Shown: in pieces, positions 1-10,520 of the stretch
Layout of the letters: each line of letters starts with the position of its first letter
Position numbering within the stretch: the first letter of the stretch is position 1
Assembly (NCBI GenBank): GCA_026545765.1
Contig: CM048842.1
Location: 48,493,431 to 48,557,430 of the forward strand
Length of the DNA stretch: 64,000 nt
From: Plantago major
Lineage: Eukaryota; Streptophyta; Magnoliopsida; Lamiales; Plantaginaceae
Direction: 5' to 3'
Translations under genes and position numbers: made by a program
The notes under the pieces: model-generated
The model's database searches: none
Told to the model about the DNA's origin: nothing
The model's input: the letters and a program-made list of their open reading frames with translations, nothing else

Positions 1-609
1 ATGTGATTCCCCATTATTTGTAATAACTTGCCACAAACTGGAGATTTCCTATCTTAGGACTCAGAATCGACAATATGTCCTTGTGTTGCACATAGTACAC
101 TGATGTTCCTATGCACATCAACCACACTTTAGCTTTCTTTCTATGGCTAGAGGAATTAACCGTTTATATCATATCATAAACCATAGCCTATTTGCTTATG
201 TGCAAGTTCCTCATTAATGTATTACTATATGGATGTTTACAAGATACAACCCAAGCTCATATATATACAAAAGCTTTAAAACAATCATATGATACACATG
301 GGCGGACCTAGAGAGGGCAGCGGGCAATTCCTCCCCCCCTAAAATTTGGAAAAAATAATTTTATAGGTAATATTTTCGAAAATTTTGAATTCGGCATAGC
401 TTTTGAAAAAGCCGTATATAATTTCTTTTTAGATGAAATCACAAATTCTGCTTTGATGGTACACTTTTCTTTGACATGTCTTTTCTAATCTTCTTTCAGT
501 GGTTCTGGATGTAAATATAACTTACTATGCATTAGAAGTTAATTACAAGCAAATCATCTACTTGTAACCAAATCCTGCAAATTAACAAAGATTCATTACA
601 TGCATTTGC
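1..609. other. Intergenic, 3' side of SLAC1
   Basis: AT-rich sequence downstream of the SLAC1 stop codon, with no supported gene. Around 300-330 a GGGCGGACCTAGAGAGGGC stretch resembles the terminal sequence of the CAGGGGCGGA hAT family seen complete at 3930-4810, so a truncated relative may lie here. No second terminus was found. Confidence 0.4.
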
Positions 610-2636
610 CTATTTCTCGCCTTCATTATCCTTTTCTGCTGAATTGCTCTTCCCGATACTCGTAACAAATGACAATGGCGATTGCTTGGTCCAGCGTCTT
701 ATGTCATACGCCTTTTTCACAGGTTTCTTCTCCTTGCCTTGTCTCTTCTCTGTTATGGCGATGGCAAGGTCGTTGAGAACAAAGTGCGCCATATAAAAGC
801 ATGAAGGAGGTTGAAACAAATAGTACCGCGACCATTGTTGATGACATCAATGAAAGTATTAAGACCAGGCCTCTACTCACCAAACAAGGGACCTCTTCTG
901 CATATTTGATTGTTGCTATTGAAGCTGTTGTCATCGGAAACGTGTAAGACCACCATGCCACGGAGAATCTGTCAACAAGTAGTAATAAGTACTAAGATCA
1001 TAATGTTTCTATTGTATGCTGTTTACTTGAATGCGGATACATGTTTACCTGAATCCCCTGAAGAAGTTAATACGGACAATCAGTGAACAGTAAAGAAACA
1101 TCGCAATGAAGAAGCATGTCCTGGCTAAACCGTCAAATTCACCATAAATGGCTCCCCAGGCAATACTGGCAGCTGCTGGTGTCGCGATGAACATTGAATA
1201 CACAGGATGAAGTTCCTTTGGCAGTGCTTCACTGGTAGGCAACCTTTGATACAACGTCACAAATACAACAAGGTAATGCGCGAAACCAATTGCCCAGAGG
1301 AACTTCCCTGCTTCTTGCCACCCACTTTCGCAGCCAGAATTGCTCCAACGAAATTTCCAACAACTGAGAGATGGGAAGAAGGGTTCGCAACTTTGGAAAG
1401 ACGCCTCTTCCCTCCTGAGAGCCATTGTCCGTATATTTTTAAATCAAGGTAGATGATTGGGGCTACAAACGCACACCAGACAGCTGGATGCAGATTGTTT
1501 GGTGCAATGATAGCCGGCGTCCCAATAGCTAAGAACATGCAGACGACCCACGGGGCGAAGAAAAAATTAATCCTGACTGGATGGAAGTATTCTCTTTTGA
1601 CAGCTTCGAAATAGAAAATACATTTTAGTGCGTAGGTGATGGATACTGCAATAAGAACAGATAAGGACAGTATCCAGATCACTAGGTTTATATAGGGTGT
1701 AATGTGGAGAAATTTTGTGGCTGGACTTGAGGAAAGGGCGCGCCAGAGGATAGCTTGGCTGCTAAGTCCTAGGCACATACCGAAGCAACCAATGGGGAAC
1801 CGAAGGAGGAACGGCCATATCTCGTCCTTTGGCAGGAGTATATCCTCCGAATCCTGTAAAAGTCCAAATACAAAACTAAGCTCAACATATGCTGAATGTC
1901 AAAGGCACAAGGCATCTTTCTGTGATAGTTTAGTATTGATTTTTATAAACTGCTTAATGCTTCTTTAAGCTTGTAAGAAATTGCTTCAACTTATAACCAG
2001 TTTAAACATGCTGAAAAAACTGTTTTAGTAATGAGCCTCCAGAGGCAATTATAAACGATACGAAGCATTTGCAAACAGGAACTCAATCAAGATAAAATCA
2101 AGGTAAGACAGTTCCATATATACCTTGACTTGGTCTAGTTCAGGTCCTGTAAGAGCAGCAAAATATCTCCCAGCAGGAACACTTTTATTCACAAGCTCAT
2201 TATCCAGCGCTCCAGAGAATTCGTTCTGCTGAAGATCAAGCACTCCACTTTCCTTCCTGAAAGGCAACTTTGAGCTCTGCCTACTAAGAGCAGATTTGGT
2301 TCTGAAAATATCAAAATCACCCTTTCTTGTTTCTGCTCCAGTCCCAAGAGCCGAACCAAATCCTCCGAAACTCTTCCCACTTCTTGGTAGTGCTCCCCTC
2401 TCCATTTTCTTCTTAGACTCCCCATTGAGCACCGAAAAACCAGTCTCAAGTGAAACTTGCCTGCTAAAACTTCGCTTAGACTCCCGAACCTTCAATCTTT
2501 TCTCTACCCTATCCGGTTGTTTTGTAGAATTGTTTACTTCATGATGTTCATCGTCTTCCTCTTCTTCCTCCGGTACTTCATGAATATCCACGAAAAACGT
2601 CTCAGGTGATCGTCTTGTGGTTTCTCTCATCTCCAT
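610..2636 (-). CDS. SLAC1: S-type anion channel SLAC1, three exons with three frame breaks
   Basis: Guard-cell plasma-membrane anion channel of the SLAC1/TehA family; in Arabidopsis it releases chloride and nitrate to close stomata after OST1/CPK phosphorylation. Exons are 2636-2124, 1853-1049 and 968-610, all with GT-AG borders and conserved phases. Exon 1 gives an acidic cytosolic N-terminus with RQVSLETGF near residues 59-67 (the serine equivalent to the known kinase site) and SAGRYFAALRGPELD-like NKSVPAGRYFAALTGPELDQ before the pore. Exons 2 and 3 encode the multi-helix pore, including FYFEAVKREYFHPVR, KIYGQWLSGGKRRL and WWSYTFPMTTASIATIKYA. Single-base losses break the frame near 1320 (AAKVGW), 806-812 (STLLHAF) and 773-779 (LF-NDLAIAI). 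Adding one base at each gives about 559 residues, the usual family length. The C-terminus (KKAYDIRRWTKQ) is present. Either a young pseudogene or consensus errors. Confidence 0.9.
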
Positions 2637-3660
2637 ATTACCTCACAAGAAGTCAATTGATACTAGCTAGTAGCTATAGGCTTCAATGTTTCAACAACTG
2701 TAACACCTACCCTGTTAAGTACTCATCAGTCCAGTCCATCAATAGGTGTATTAGTACTGTTTCCTGTCAATGTTTTCACAGGATCACGAGATTAAAAATT
2801 TAAAATCATAGGCTGGAAATAAGTGGTTGTTTGGTGGAGTTTAAACCAAAAAAGGTCCTTGAGGCTTATTGTTCCACAAAAATGGCCTTTATGAAGAGAT
2901 TTCACGTGCCATGAAATTAACAAGAATGCAATATGTGGTTTGAAATTGCACGGAACGTCAAATAGAAGTGTTCCCTTTCCTGTAAAGTTAGGAATTCACG
3001 GGTCAGCTTGTAACAAGTAGGCTAGCTAGCTATTTGTAACACAAGGTCAAATGGAAATTGTGGGAGAAATTTGGATGCCCGTGCAACCAAAATTAGATTG
3101 TTCATTCAACCCAGACCATCCATCTGCTTAGTTAGTTCCTTACCGGTGTTTAATTACTTGGTTGGAGAAGTGACTAATATTTAAAACCGAGGCAGAGTAT
3201 TTCATTATTAGACCTGGATTCGAGTGTTAACAAAACGAGCTAATTTTCAAGCGAGCTCGAACTCGAGTGTGAATGATTAAGTGCGAGCTCGATTAATTTG
3301 GTATGAGCTTTAGTCGAGTTCAAATATGATAAGACTCAAGCTTCCGTAACAATACTCCATGACTATCTCAAACTCTACAAAACCCCCACTCTCTACCACC
3401 TCACCATTCAACTCACATCAAACCCAATCAATCAAACTCTTAATCTCCAACACTCCTAATTCCTTTTTTTTTTCCTCACTTCATTTTAAACTAAACTACT
3501 CATTTTATTTTCTTTTAAAATTTCATACTTCATTTTATTTCAAGTGTCACCGATTAATAATAATAGTAATAATATTAATAATATCAAATAAATACTTGGG
3601 AAAAAAATCACCATATTTGAATTTGTATCCAACGGCATCAAATTACATTGGGAATTATTT
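2637..3660. other. Intergenic, SLAC1 upstream region
   Basis: Presumed promoter side of SLAC1 (transcribed leftwards). I could not pick a convincing TATA box close to the start codon. Between 3215 and 3335 there are repeated GAGCTCGA/CTCGAG motifs typical of the subterminal part of non-autonomous plant hAT elements, but termini were not resolved. 3380-3560 is pyrimidine-rich and low in complexity. Confidence 0.35.
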
Positions 3661-5420
3661 GCACTATAAATAGAAGCACTTAGTAGCTGAGACCATACAC
3701 CAATACAACCAGCACCACGAACACACTCAAGCTTATATTGCGATCGAAACCTTCTCAGCGCTCTAAGTCTCCAATCTCCTACAAGACTCAAGCTTTGCAA
3801 AGCTACTTGTAAAGAAGCAGAACAAGCTTTTAAGTTGCGACTAAAGAGTGTTCTTTCCTCTAAACAAGAAGATGTCTTGTTTTCTAGAAACAATCTTCAT
3901 GTCCTTAAAATATAGGAGTCTAAAGGAAGCAGGGGCGGAGACAGGGGGTGGCGGTTGCCACCCCAAATTTTTCATTTTCTTTAGTACTATAGCCATATTT
4001 TAGAAAATTATATGTTCCGCCACCCCTAAAACGTTTAGTTAGTACATTTAAATAGTCGGCTTTATAATTAAATAAGTGAGAAAATTATAATATTTGATAA
4101 ATTTAACGTAAGTCTCCTGAGAGAAGGTTTTATGGAGAGGTTAAAAGAGACGGACAAACATTACAGTTATGTCAAAAAACATTAGAGGTTTTACTAAAAA
4201 TATCGGTAATATACATATACGAAAAAAAAATGATGCTATAAAATGTAGACTTACTCATAAAACATTATACATATACTTAAGAACATCAATCCGTTTCTCA
4301 CTAATACACGTCACTTCCATGGCTTTGTGATTAAAGAGATATTTTACTAATTAACTAATTTAAGAGGGTTATACGGGCAGTTTTTGTACTTCTAGAGCAT
4401 GTTAAGCGTGCATTTTCAATCATGAAAATTGCATATAGATAAGAATGTAGGGTTCAATGGAGGATGACTTCTTGTCTAGCAATTTGATAATGCATATTGA
4501 AAAATGAATTGTCGAGGGTTTTGACATTGATTCAATCACTGACGATTTTGAGAACATGAAGAGGCGTAGAGTACGATTTACAGAAGTGGATCGTTTATTC
4601 ATTTTTTTTGTTTGCCTTTATCATGATGTGGTTCTTTCTTTCCTTTCATTTTACTTGGATATTCATATTTACATATGTATAATGAATTTGGTGTAAAAAA
4701 TATTGTTCCGACCCGGTTTAACCCGTCCTAACCCGGCCTAACTAAATTACATATTGTGTCCGTGTTATAATACTTCGCCACCCCACCTTCAAATCCTGGC
4801 TCCGCCCCTGAAAGGAAGAAGTACTTTTGTGTATCACAGTCACTGAAACATTGTGACTTAGATACACACTATCTTGAAAAACCAACCACTACACAAACAA
4901 TCAACATGCATGTTAAGGAGGAACTACTTAGTTGGATTAAGAAGCAAAACCCCTTGGAAAAGGTTAAGGGAGGAACTACTTAGTTTGTGAAAACTAAGGA
5001 AAACCACTTGGAGGAACCAGAGTATTTGGGTTAGTCAAAGAAAGAGGGTTCAAGGTTACTAAGTTGGGGGTCACGGTAGAAAACCCCTACTAAGTTGGGA
5101 ACTTATGGTTGGGATTTAGCTGAGGATAGCATTTTGTAATAAACTCATTATTATGTCTTAGTAAATTCAAGTCCTTATGAAGGGCGAAGTGTATTAGTTG
5201 CAGGATTACGCCACCTTCAAATACAATTATAAGCAAGTGTTATTTACTTTCAGCAAGTTACTTTCACTACTCTATCTCTTTATATGTCTAAAGTAGTTTT
5301 GTTCACTGATAGCACACACTCAGTCACTTAATTGTAAAAGTCTTCCGCACTCTGTAAATGAAAAGTACTAGCAGGCACCCATACCTGCTGAGAAATTTGT
5401 TTTAGACACAAAAATTTTAA
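3660..5420 (+). mobile_element. Possible solo LTR or TRIM-like sequence, split by a hAT element
   Basis: Removing the hAT insertion at 3930-4810 joins 3660-3929 to 4819-5420 into one block. It has a promoter-like TATA box (ACTATAAATAGA at 3663-3674) followed by a leader-like stretch, and an AATAAA signal near 5139. This is the arrangement of an LTR, but I did not find a partner LTR, a primer-binding site or clear TG/CA ends. The LTR reading is therefore tentative; a decayed promoter region is the alternative. Confidence 0.3.
3930..4810 (+). mobile_element. Deleted hAT transposon with hATC-domain relic and 8-bp TSD
   Basis: Both ends carry the terminal inverted repeat CAGGGGCGGAG(A/C)CAGG. 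The insertion is flanked by a perfect 8-bp direct repeat, AAAGGAAG, at 3922-3929 and 4811-4818; 8 bp is the hAT target-duplication length. Between 4395 and 4610 the + strand still encodes broken pieces of the C-terminal dimerisation region of a hAT transposase of the zinc-finger MYM-like type: RAFSIMKI, then MHIEK, then DSITDDFENMKRRRV in shifting frames with stops. It is therefore a deletion derivative of an autonomous element rather than a MITE of unknown origin. Confidence 0.8.
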
Positions 5421-5449
5421 AATCTATTCACCACCGTGGACTTTAATCT

Positions 5450-5880
5450 TGTTGTCTAAACATGTCCTATGATGTTCTTGTTTAAAATGAAGGGACCAAA
5501 GTGTGTCACCCATCTATACTTGTACTTAAAAACTTAAGTAGATTCCTTACTAATATTGATCCCTTTCAAAACTATGCCATTATGTACTTCAACTTATATA
5601 CACGAAGGAAAAAGTATGAATCTTCTTGTCTAAACATTTCCTATAGTGTTATTGTTTAAAATGAAGGGACCAAAGTGTGTCACCCATCTATACTTATACT
5701 TAAAAACTTAAGTAGATTCCTTACTAATATTGATCCCTTTCAAAACTATGCCATTATGTACTTCAACTTATATACACGAAGGAAAAAGTATAAATATTTA
5801 ATTAAACTCTGCCATTATGTACTTCAACTTATATATACGAAGGAAAAATTATGAATATTTTATTAAACTCTGCCATTATG
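5450..5880. repeat. 174-bp tandem duplication followed by 60-65-bp sub-repeats
   Basis: A segment containing GTTTAAAATGAAGGGACC recurs with a period of 174 bp (5480 and 5654). The two copies differ at only a few bases. Its last part (CCATTATGTACTTCAACTT, then an ACGAAGGAAAAA motif) is then repeated on its own at about 5575, 5749, 5813 and 5876. The final copy is interrupted by the SINE at 5888-6107 and continues after it. Confidence 0.8.
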
Positions 5881-5887
5881 TACTTCA

Positions 5888-6107
5888 ATTTTTTTTTTTT
5901 TTATTTCTCACGGGTATCCGCTACATGCGATTAATCCAGCCGAGCACGGATTACATGTGTCCCAACGGTGTTTTTTTACATTCACAAGGTTCGAACCCGA
6001 GACCTTGCTTAAGTGAACTCAAGTCCCTTACCACTTGAGCCACAAGGTTCGAACTCGAAACTTTGCTTAAGTGAACTCAAGTCCCTTACCACTTGAGCCA
6101 AATCGTT
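5888..6107 (-). mobile_element. tRNA-derived SINE with duplicated promoter segment
   Basis: Read on the - strand, the element starts with a pol III A-box-like TGGCTCAAGTGGTAAG, has the B box GGTTCGAACC, and ends in an A-rich tail (the T run at 5889-5902 on the + strand). The A-box to B-box unit occurs twice in tandem: the block CAAGGTTCGAAC through CACTTGAGCCA appears near 5986-6042 and again near 6043-6101. The element splits a tandem-repeat monomer (TACTTCAA before, TTCAACTTATAT after), giving a short target duplication of about TTCAA. Confidence 0.75.
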
Positions 6108-6183
6108 TCAACTTATATATACAAAGGAAAAAGTATGAATGTTTAATTAGAAATGAAAGTGCAAGTATTGCCACTTTACTATT

Positions 6184-6585
6184 TATACTAGTAATAACCC
6201 GTGGCGATGCCACGGTATAGTTTACTTTTCACAATAAATAGAAAATGGGAGGATAAAATAAATTACTCGAGAAAATAAGATAGTCAAACTTACTTGTAAA
6301 CAACGTCGGTTGTGGTGTCGGTGGGTAGTCATTCTTCATCAAATACTATATCATTGAGTCTTTTTTATGCTAAGTATAGAAAATGTGAAAATACGACTCA
6401 TCATGACAGATATGTTTTGAAAAGGTAGAATCCAACCTTAACCTGACCGGTTGATAACATATATTTTATATCGGGTCCTACCGTACCTGAATTGTTAATT
6501 AGTAACATATACATGTTTTAAAAAAAATTGTATCCCTCAAACCCGAACAAAAATAAAATGCCAAAGTATACAACACAATCAATAG
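6184..6585. repeat. Dispersed repeat, copy A (left part)
   Basis: Starts with a conserved CGTGGCGATGCCACGG motif and is clearly related to 9931-10520. Shared landmarks in order are the GTCGGTGGGTAGTC region, the CGACTCATCATG region, GGTTGATAACATATA and TTTTATATCGGG. Copy A lacks the MITE found in copy B after GGTTGATAACATATA. It is itself interrupted on the right by the Mutator-like element at 6595. No coding capacity was seen; the element class is not identified. Confidence 0.65.
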
Positions 6586-7289
6586 GATTGGCTAGGGTAA
6601 AATAGATAAATTATACTCCAGGTTGTACCTTGTACAGTTTATATACTCAACATTGACACCGTATAAAATTTATACCTTAAATCAACCATCTGTTTAAACA
6701 TTATACTCCGACCAATTTTGTCATCAGAAAATGGCGCGTGTTGTTCAAACGCCGGCACCATTTACGCGCTAGACACATGTCACTTGCAGAACTAATCTCG
6801 AGGTAAAATAGATAAATTATACTCCAGGTTGTACATTATATAGTTTATATACTCAACATTGCCACCGTATAAAATTTAAACTTTAAATCAACCATCTCTT
6901 TAAACATCATACTCCGGCCAATTTGTCATCAGAACATGGAAAAATAAATTTAAAACACCATAAAAAATTTATAAAACTATGAAAGTTTGATTTAATAAAG
7001 ATGAAAAAATATATTAATCAAATATAAAATTAAAAAAATTAAAATTAAAAATTAAAAAAAATATTAAAAACTTATAACGTCAAATTTAATTTCTTTTAGC
7101 CCTCAATCCTCAATTATTATAATTTTTTAATTATTTTCTTCTATGGAAAGCATGGCAGGAAGCTCCATCATTTTATGAAGTTATACATTTATTTTCCTTT
7201 GTTTAGTAATACACCCAAATTAAACGTACATGATGAAGATAAAAACATGTTGAAAAAGTAAAAATAAGTCTATGAAAAGCCTAGAAAAT

Positions 7290-7760
7290 AGTAGCTCCTC
7301 TGAAAGATTGGTCTTCTGTTCAGGCTCCTCGGAAAGTGTTCCTTGAATCCTGCACAATTAATTTAAGAGGGGGGTTAGTCTGTTAAGCTGGTCTGCCTTG
7401 GATCGACCAGTCTTAGACTTAACTGATGGGGTCCGAGCAGTATGCTCTGGGTTCCTCGGAGGTAAATATTGAAAAGCAAGCATACAACTAAGTAACCTGG
7501 TCACCTTGATAAGTGAGCCTAGATGTCCCTAGTTGGGGTCTCTGCCCTAGATAGTAAGACGTCCACGTGTCAACCGTAGAGTCCTTGTGTTGGGTCCTCG
7601 GACCGTAGCTGCATGCAGGTGGGCAGTCGCCCTTTCCCAGGATGTGATTCTCTGAGCGTTATAAACTGTAGCGGGTTGAATTCAAGATGCCTCTCGGAAG
7701 AAGCTCCTCGGATGAAGCTATCTCAGATATTATTTTCTAAAGCACATACTTTATTTCGTG
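7290..7760. other. GC-richer block of unknown origin with repeated CTCGGA motifs
   Basis: An island of balanced base composition inside the AT-rich Mutator-like element. CTCGGA, usually within CCTCGGA or CTCCTCGGA, occurs at least five times. A purine-rich AAGAGGGGGG stretch is present near 7369. No open frame of note was found. Captured host sequence or an LTR fragment are both possible. Confidence 0.35.
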
Positions 7761-7940
7761 GTAATTCATACTAATTTTGAAGAGAGATATTAATCCCAAC
7801 AGTACATCTCACACATGTCCGGTCAATTGATTGAATGTACAGCTGACATTTTTGCTAATCTTTGTTTTTTCTTTTTTAATTTGTCAAGCTTCCATATTTT
7901 TTTTCATTTTTTAATTAGTGGAAGTATATATTAATTAATA

Positions 7941-8190
7941 CTCCCTCCATTTCAGAGAAAGTGTTACATTTTAACTTTGACCGGTCAACTGTCCTCGAGT
8001 TTGACCACAAATTACTCATAAACGATAATAGTAAACAATTTAATAAAATCATATAATAAAAATTTAATTACTAAATTTTCATTATATAATTTTAATAATT
8101 TATTTATTAATATCGTTTAAGAGTAAATAGTCAAGCAGCGAACGATTGACATTGAATAATAAATGTAACACTTTTTGAAATGGAGAATAC
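7941..8190. mobile_element. Stowaway-like MITE nested in the Mutator-like element
   Basis: Begins CTCCCTCCATTTCAGAGAAA and ends with the inverted counterpart TTTTTGAAATGGAGAATAC. Flanked by TA on both sides. The centre is AT-rich and self-complementary (AATAAAATCATATAATAAAA against its reverse), so the whole element can fold into a hairpin. The MITE at 29805-30024 has a closely similar centre and belongs to the same family. Confidence 0.75.
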
Positions 8191-8599
8191 TATCTGATTC
8201 AAAACATTATTTTACATTTCTTAAAAATAAAATGTTCTGATTTAACCACAACTCGACACGTGTCGCCATTTTTTAATGACAAAGCTGGCGAGTATAATGT
8301 TTAAGCGGTGGTTGATTTAGGTGTAAATTTTACAAGGTGGCAATGTAAGTATATAAACTATATCGGTGTAACACAGGTATAATTATCTATTTTGCCCATC
8401 TATCGTGTGAGCAGTCTTTGGCGTTTGAACAACACGCCATTTTATGATGACAAAATTGGTGAGTACAATGTTTAAATGGATGGTTGATTTAAGGTATAAA
8501 TTTTATCTGATTGCCAATGTTGAGTATATAAAGCATAAGGTACAACACTGAGTATAATTTATCTATTTTACGGATTGGCTACCGGCAACCCGTGACCCA

Positions 8600-9180
8600 T
8601 GATGGAATGTGGTCATACAACCACCACCGGCGCACATTATGGATCAAGAAAGTAGAGAGAATATCGAAGAGGGTTTTCTCGCCTAGAGAGTTGCCAAATC
8701 TCCCACCACACACACTTAAATTATTATTCTATAAACATAATTTCACATACTTATTTTTTGTCCCACCAATCCCCCACCATGTCCGTTTTGGATCAAGAAA
8801 GTAGAGAGAAGATCGAAGATAGTTTCCCCACCTAGCGTGTACTGGACCCCAAAAAAAATAAAATAAAACCAAGTGGTGGTATGTGGCCACCCCACCACAC
8901 ACACACACAAATTATTATTCTACAAACATAATTTCACATGCTACTTTATTATTATTTTCACCAATCCCCCACCATGCCACCATGCCGGTTATGGATCAAG
9001 AAAGTATAGAAGATCAAGTCCTACCCACCCAAAAAAAAAAAAAACCACTATGGTGGTGGCCACCCCACACAAAAAAATTATTATTCCACAAACATAATTT
9101 CACATGCTACGGTTGTCCCCAAATACTGATATGGATCAAGAAAGTAGAGAAGATCGAAGAGTTTTCCGCCTAGAGTATAT
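8600..9180. repeat. Irregular tandem repeat, about four copies of 140-200 bp
   Basis: The phrase GGATCAAGAAAGTA(GA)GA recurs at about 8640, 8790, 8993 and 9132. Between copies lie CCACC/CACACA-rich text and the phrase ATAAACATAATTTCACAT. Unit length varies because of homopolymer and CA-tract differences. Related text recurs once near 10560-10640. The short open frames here are products of the repeat and are not supported as genes. Confidence 0.7.
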
Positions 9181-9201
9181 GCCCCCCCCCCCCACCCACC
9201 C

Positions 9202-9889
9202 CGGGGGTGTATTTCGAACCGAACATTGACATTAACGAACATTTGTTCGTTAATATATGTCATGTTCATGTTCATCTCAACACTTGTTCATGTTCAGTTC
9301 GTTAAGGTTTCAACATGTTCACGAACAGTTCGCGAAATATTATAGGTTTTGTGTAGGTTATGTTAGAAAATACCTCCTCCGCCCCGAATTCAACTTCCCG
9401 CGCATTTCATTTTGGGACGTCTCAATTTGAACTCTTCATTCCTTTAATGGAAAATCTCTCTCCTACTTTATTCATTCTCTCTCACATTTTATTCACTATC
9501 TCTTCTACTTTATTCATTATTATCTTTCCTACTTTATTATCATAGTTCCTACATTATTCACTTTTATCTTAAAATATGTGTAAAACTGCAGGTAAATGAA
9601 TTTGGGACGACGGAAGTATTATAACTTATGTGGAAAATGAAAATGATATATTAGGTTAGGGAATATTATACTCCATATATAAAATAATATAAAATTATTA
9701 TAGATATAATTTATTCACGAACAGTTCGTGAACTATCGAACAATAAATTATATGTTCATGTTCGTGTTTGTTTATTAACGAACATGTTTGCGAGCTGTTC
9801 GGTTAGGTCAAACTCGAACATAAACTGAACGTTGACTGAAAATTTTCGTGAAATTTTTACGAACGTTAGTTTCATTAATTACACCCCTG
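9202..9889. mobile_element. Putative non-autonomous hAT-type element with GTTCG motifs
   Basis: The right end reads inward as CAGGGGTGTAATT and the left end as CGGGGGTGTATTT, a near-matching CAGGG-type terminus. Both arms are dense in GAAC, GTTCG, CGAACA and TTCGTGAAC motifs in both orientations, the usual subterminal pattern of non-autonomous hAT elements. A Stowaway-like MITE is nested at 9373-9616. No clean 8-bp target duplication is visible because the left flank is a C-rich run. Confidence 0.5.
9373..9616. mobile_element. Stowaway-like MITE (CTTTATTCA family, copy 1)
   Basis: Left end CCTCCTCCGCCCCGAATTCA and right end GAATTTGGGACGACGGAAG are imperfect inverted counterparts, flanked by TA (9371-9372 and 9617-9618). 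The interior repeats CTACTTTATTCA. The same family occurs at 10191-10424 and, in reverse orientation, at about 37073-37263. Confidence 0.75.
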
Positions 9890-9930
9890 CCGGGGGTGTA
9901 GTTTTTTCTAAAGAACTAACAGAATCTAGT

Positions 9931-10520
9931 ATTAACCCCCGTTGATGATATTGTATAGTTTAATTTTAATGATAAATAGAAAGGGAAGGGCATACAAAAT
10001 TAATCAAGAAAATAGGAGTTAATTTTTTGCCGTATTTTCGGTGGGCAGTCCTGTATCCAATACAAAAATGATTAACTATTTTTTTATGTTAACTTTATAA
10101 AATGTCAAACACGACACACCACATGCTTTTAAAGGGGTACGTAGGATCCAACCCGAATCCGTACAGGACCAGACGGGTTGATAACATATACCCCTCCGTC
10201 CAATTCAACTTCCGCATTCCATTTTGGAACGTCCCAATTTCAACCCCATCCCCTTTAATGGAACATCATTCTCCTACTTTATTCAATCTATTCCATACCT
10301 TGTTCCCTATTTTTCCTACTTATTCAATCTATTTTCTACTTTATTACCATCTCTTCTACTTTATTTACTTTGCTATTAAAACTTGTGTCCGGACCGCGTG
10401 TAATTGAATTTAGGACGGAAGGAGTATTTTATATCGAGTCCTCTAACACTTCTGACCCGTTAATTAGTAGATGCATGCTATAAAAAGCGCATCCACAATG
10501 CGAATCAAAATAAATCACAA
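9931..10520. repeat. Dispersed repeat, copy B, containing a MITE
   Basis: Paralogous to 6184-6585. Shared phrases in order are GATATTGTATAGTTTA, TCGGTGGGCAGTC, the ACGACACACCACATG region, GGGTTGATAACATATA and, after the MITE, TTTTATATCGAG. Copy A supplies the empty site for the MITE inside copy B, while copy B continues past the point where copy A is split by the Mutator-like element. Confidence 0.65.
10191..10424. mobile_element. Stowaway-like MITE (CTTTATTCA family, copy 2)
   Basis: Left end CCCCTCCGTCCAATTCAACT and right end AATTGAATTTAGGACGGAAG are inverted counterparts. The element is flanked by TA (10189-10190 and 10425-10426). The related repeat near 6450-6470 reads straight through ATAACATATATTTTATATCG with no insertion, confirming both borders. 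Confidence 0.85.

Larger units (their letters stand above)
6595..8572. mobile_element. Non-autonomous Mutator-like element with doubled TIRs and 9-bp TSD
   Basis: Long inverted repeats of about 165 bp lie at 6595-6768 and 8405-8572 (both read GTAAAATAGATAAATTATAC from the outside inwards and end at GTGTTGTTCAAACGCC). The 9-bp sequence GATTGGCTA flanks the element at 6586-6594 and 8573-8581, the length expected for MULEs. A second, related inverted pair sits just inside (about 6803-6940 and 8245-8395), so each end is doubled. The interior has no transposase: it holds an AT-rich stretch, a GC-rich block (7290-7760) and a nested MITE (7941-8190). Confidence 0.75.

Noticed and set aside
3359..3673. 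104-codon open frame on the + strand
   Set aside because: Low-complexity Ser/Thr/Phe-rich translation of pyrimidine-rich and AT-rich DNA; no domain.
5930..6060. Functional tRNA gene suggested by the GGTTCGAACC B box
   Set aside because: No cloverleaf acceptor pairing was found; the A-tail, duplication and insertion context fit a SINE instead.
8592..9275. Small His-rich open frames
   Set aside because: Generated by CCACC/CACACA-containing tandem repeats.
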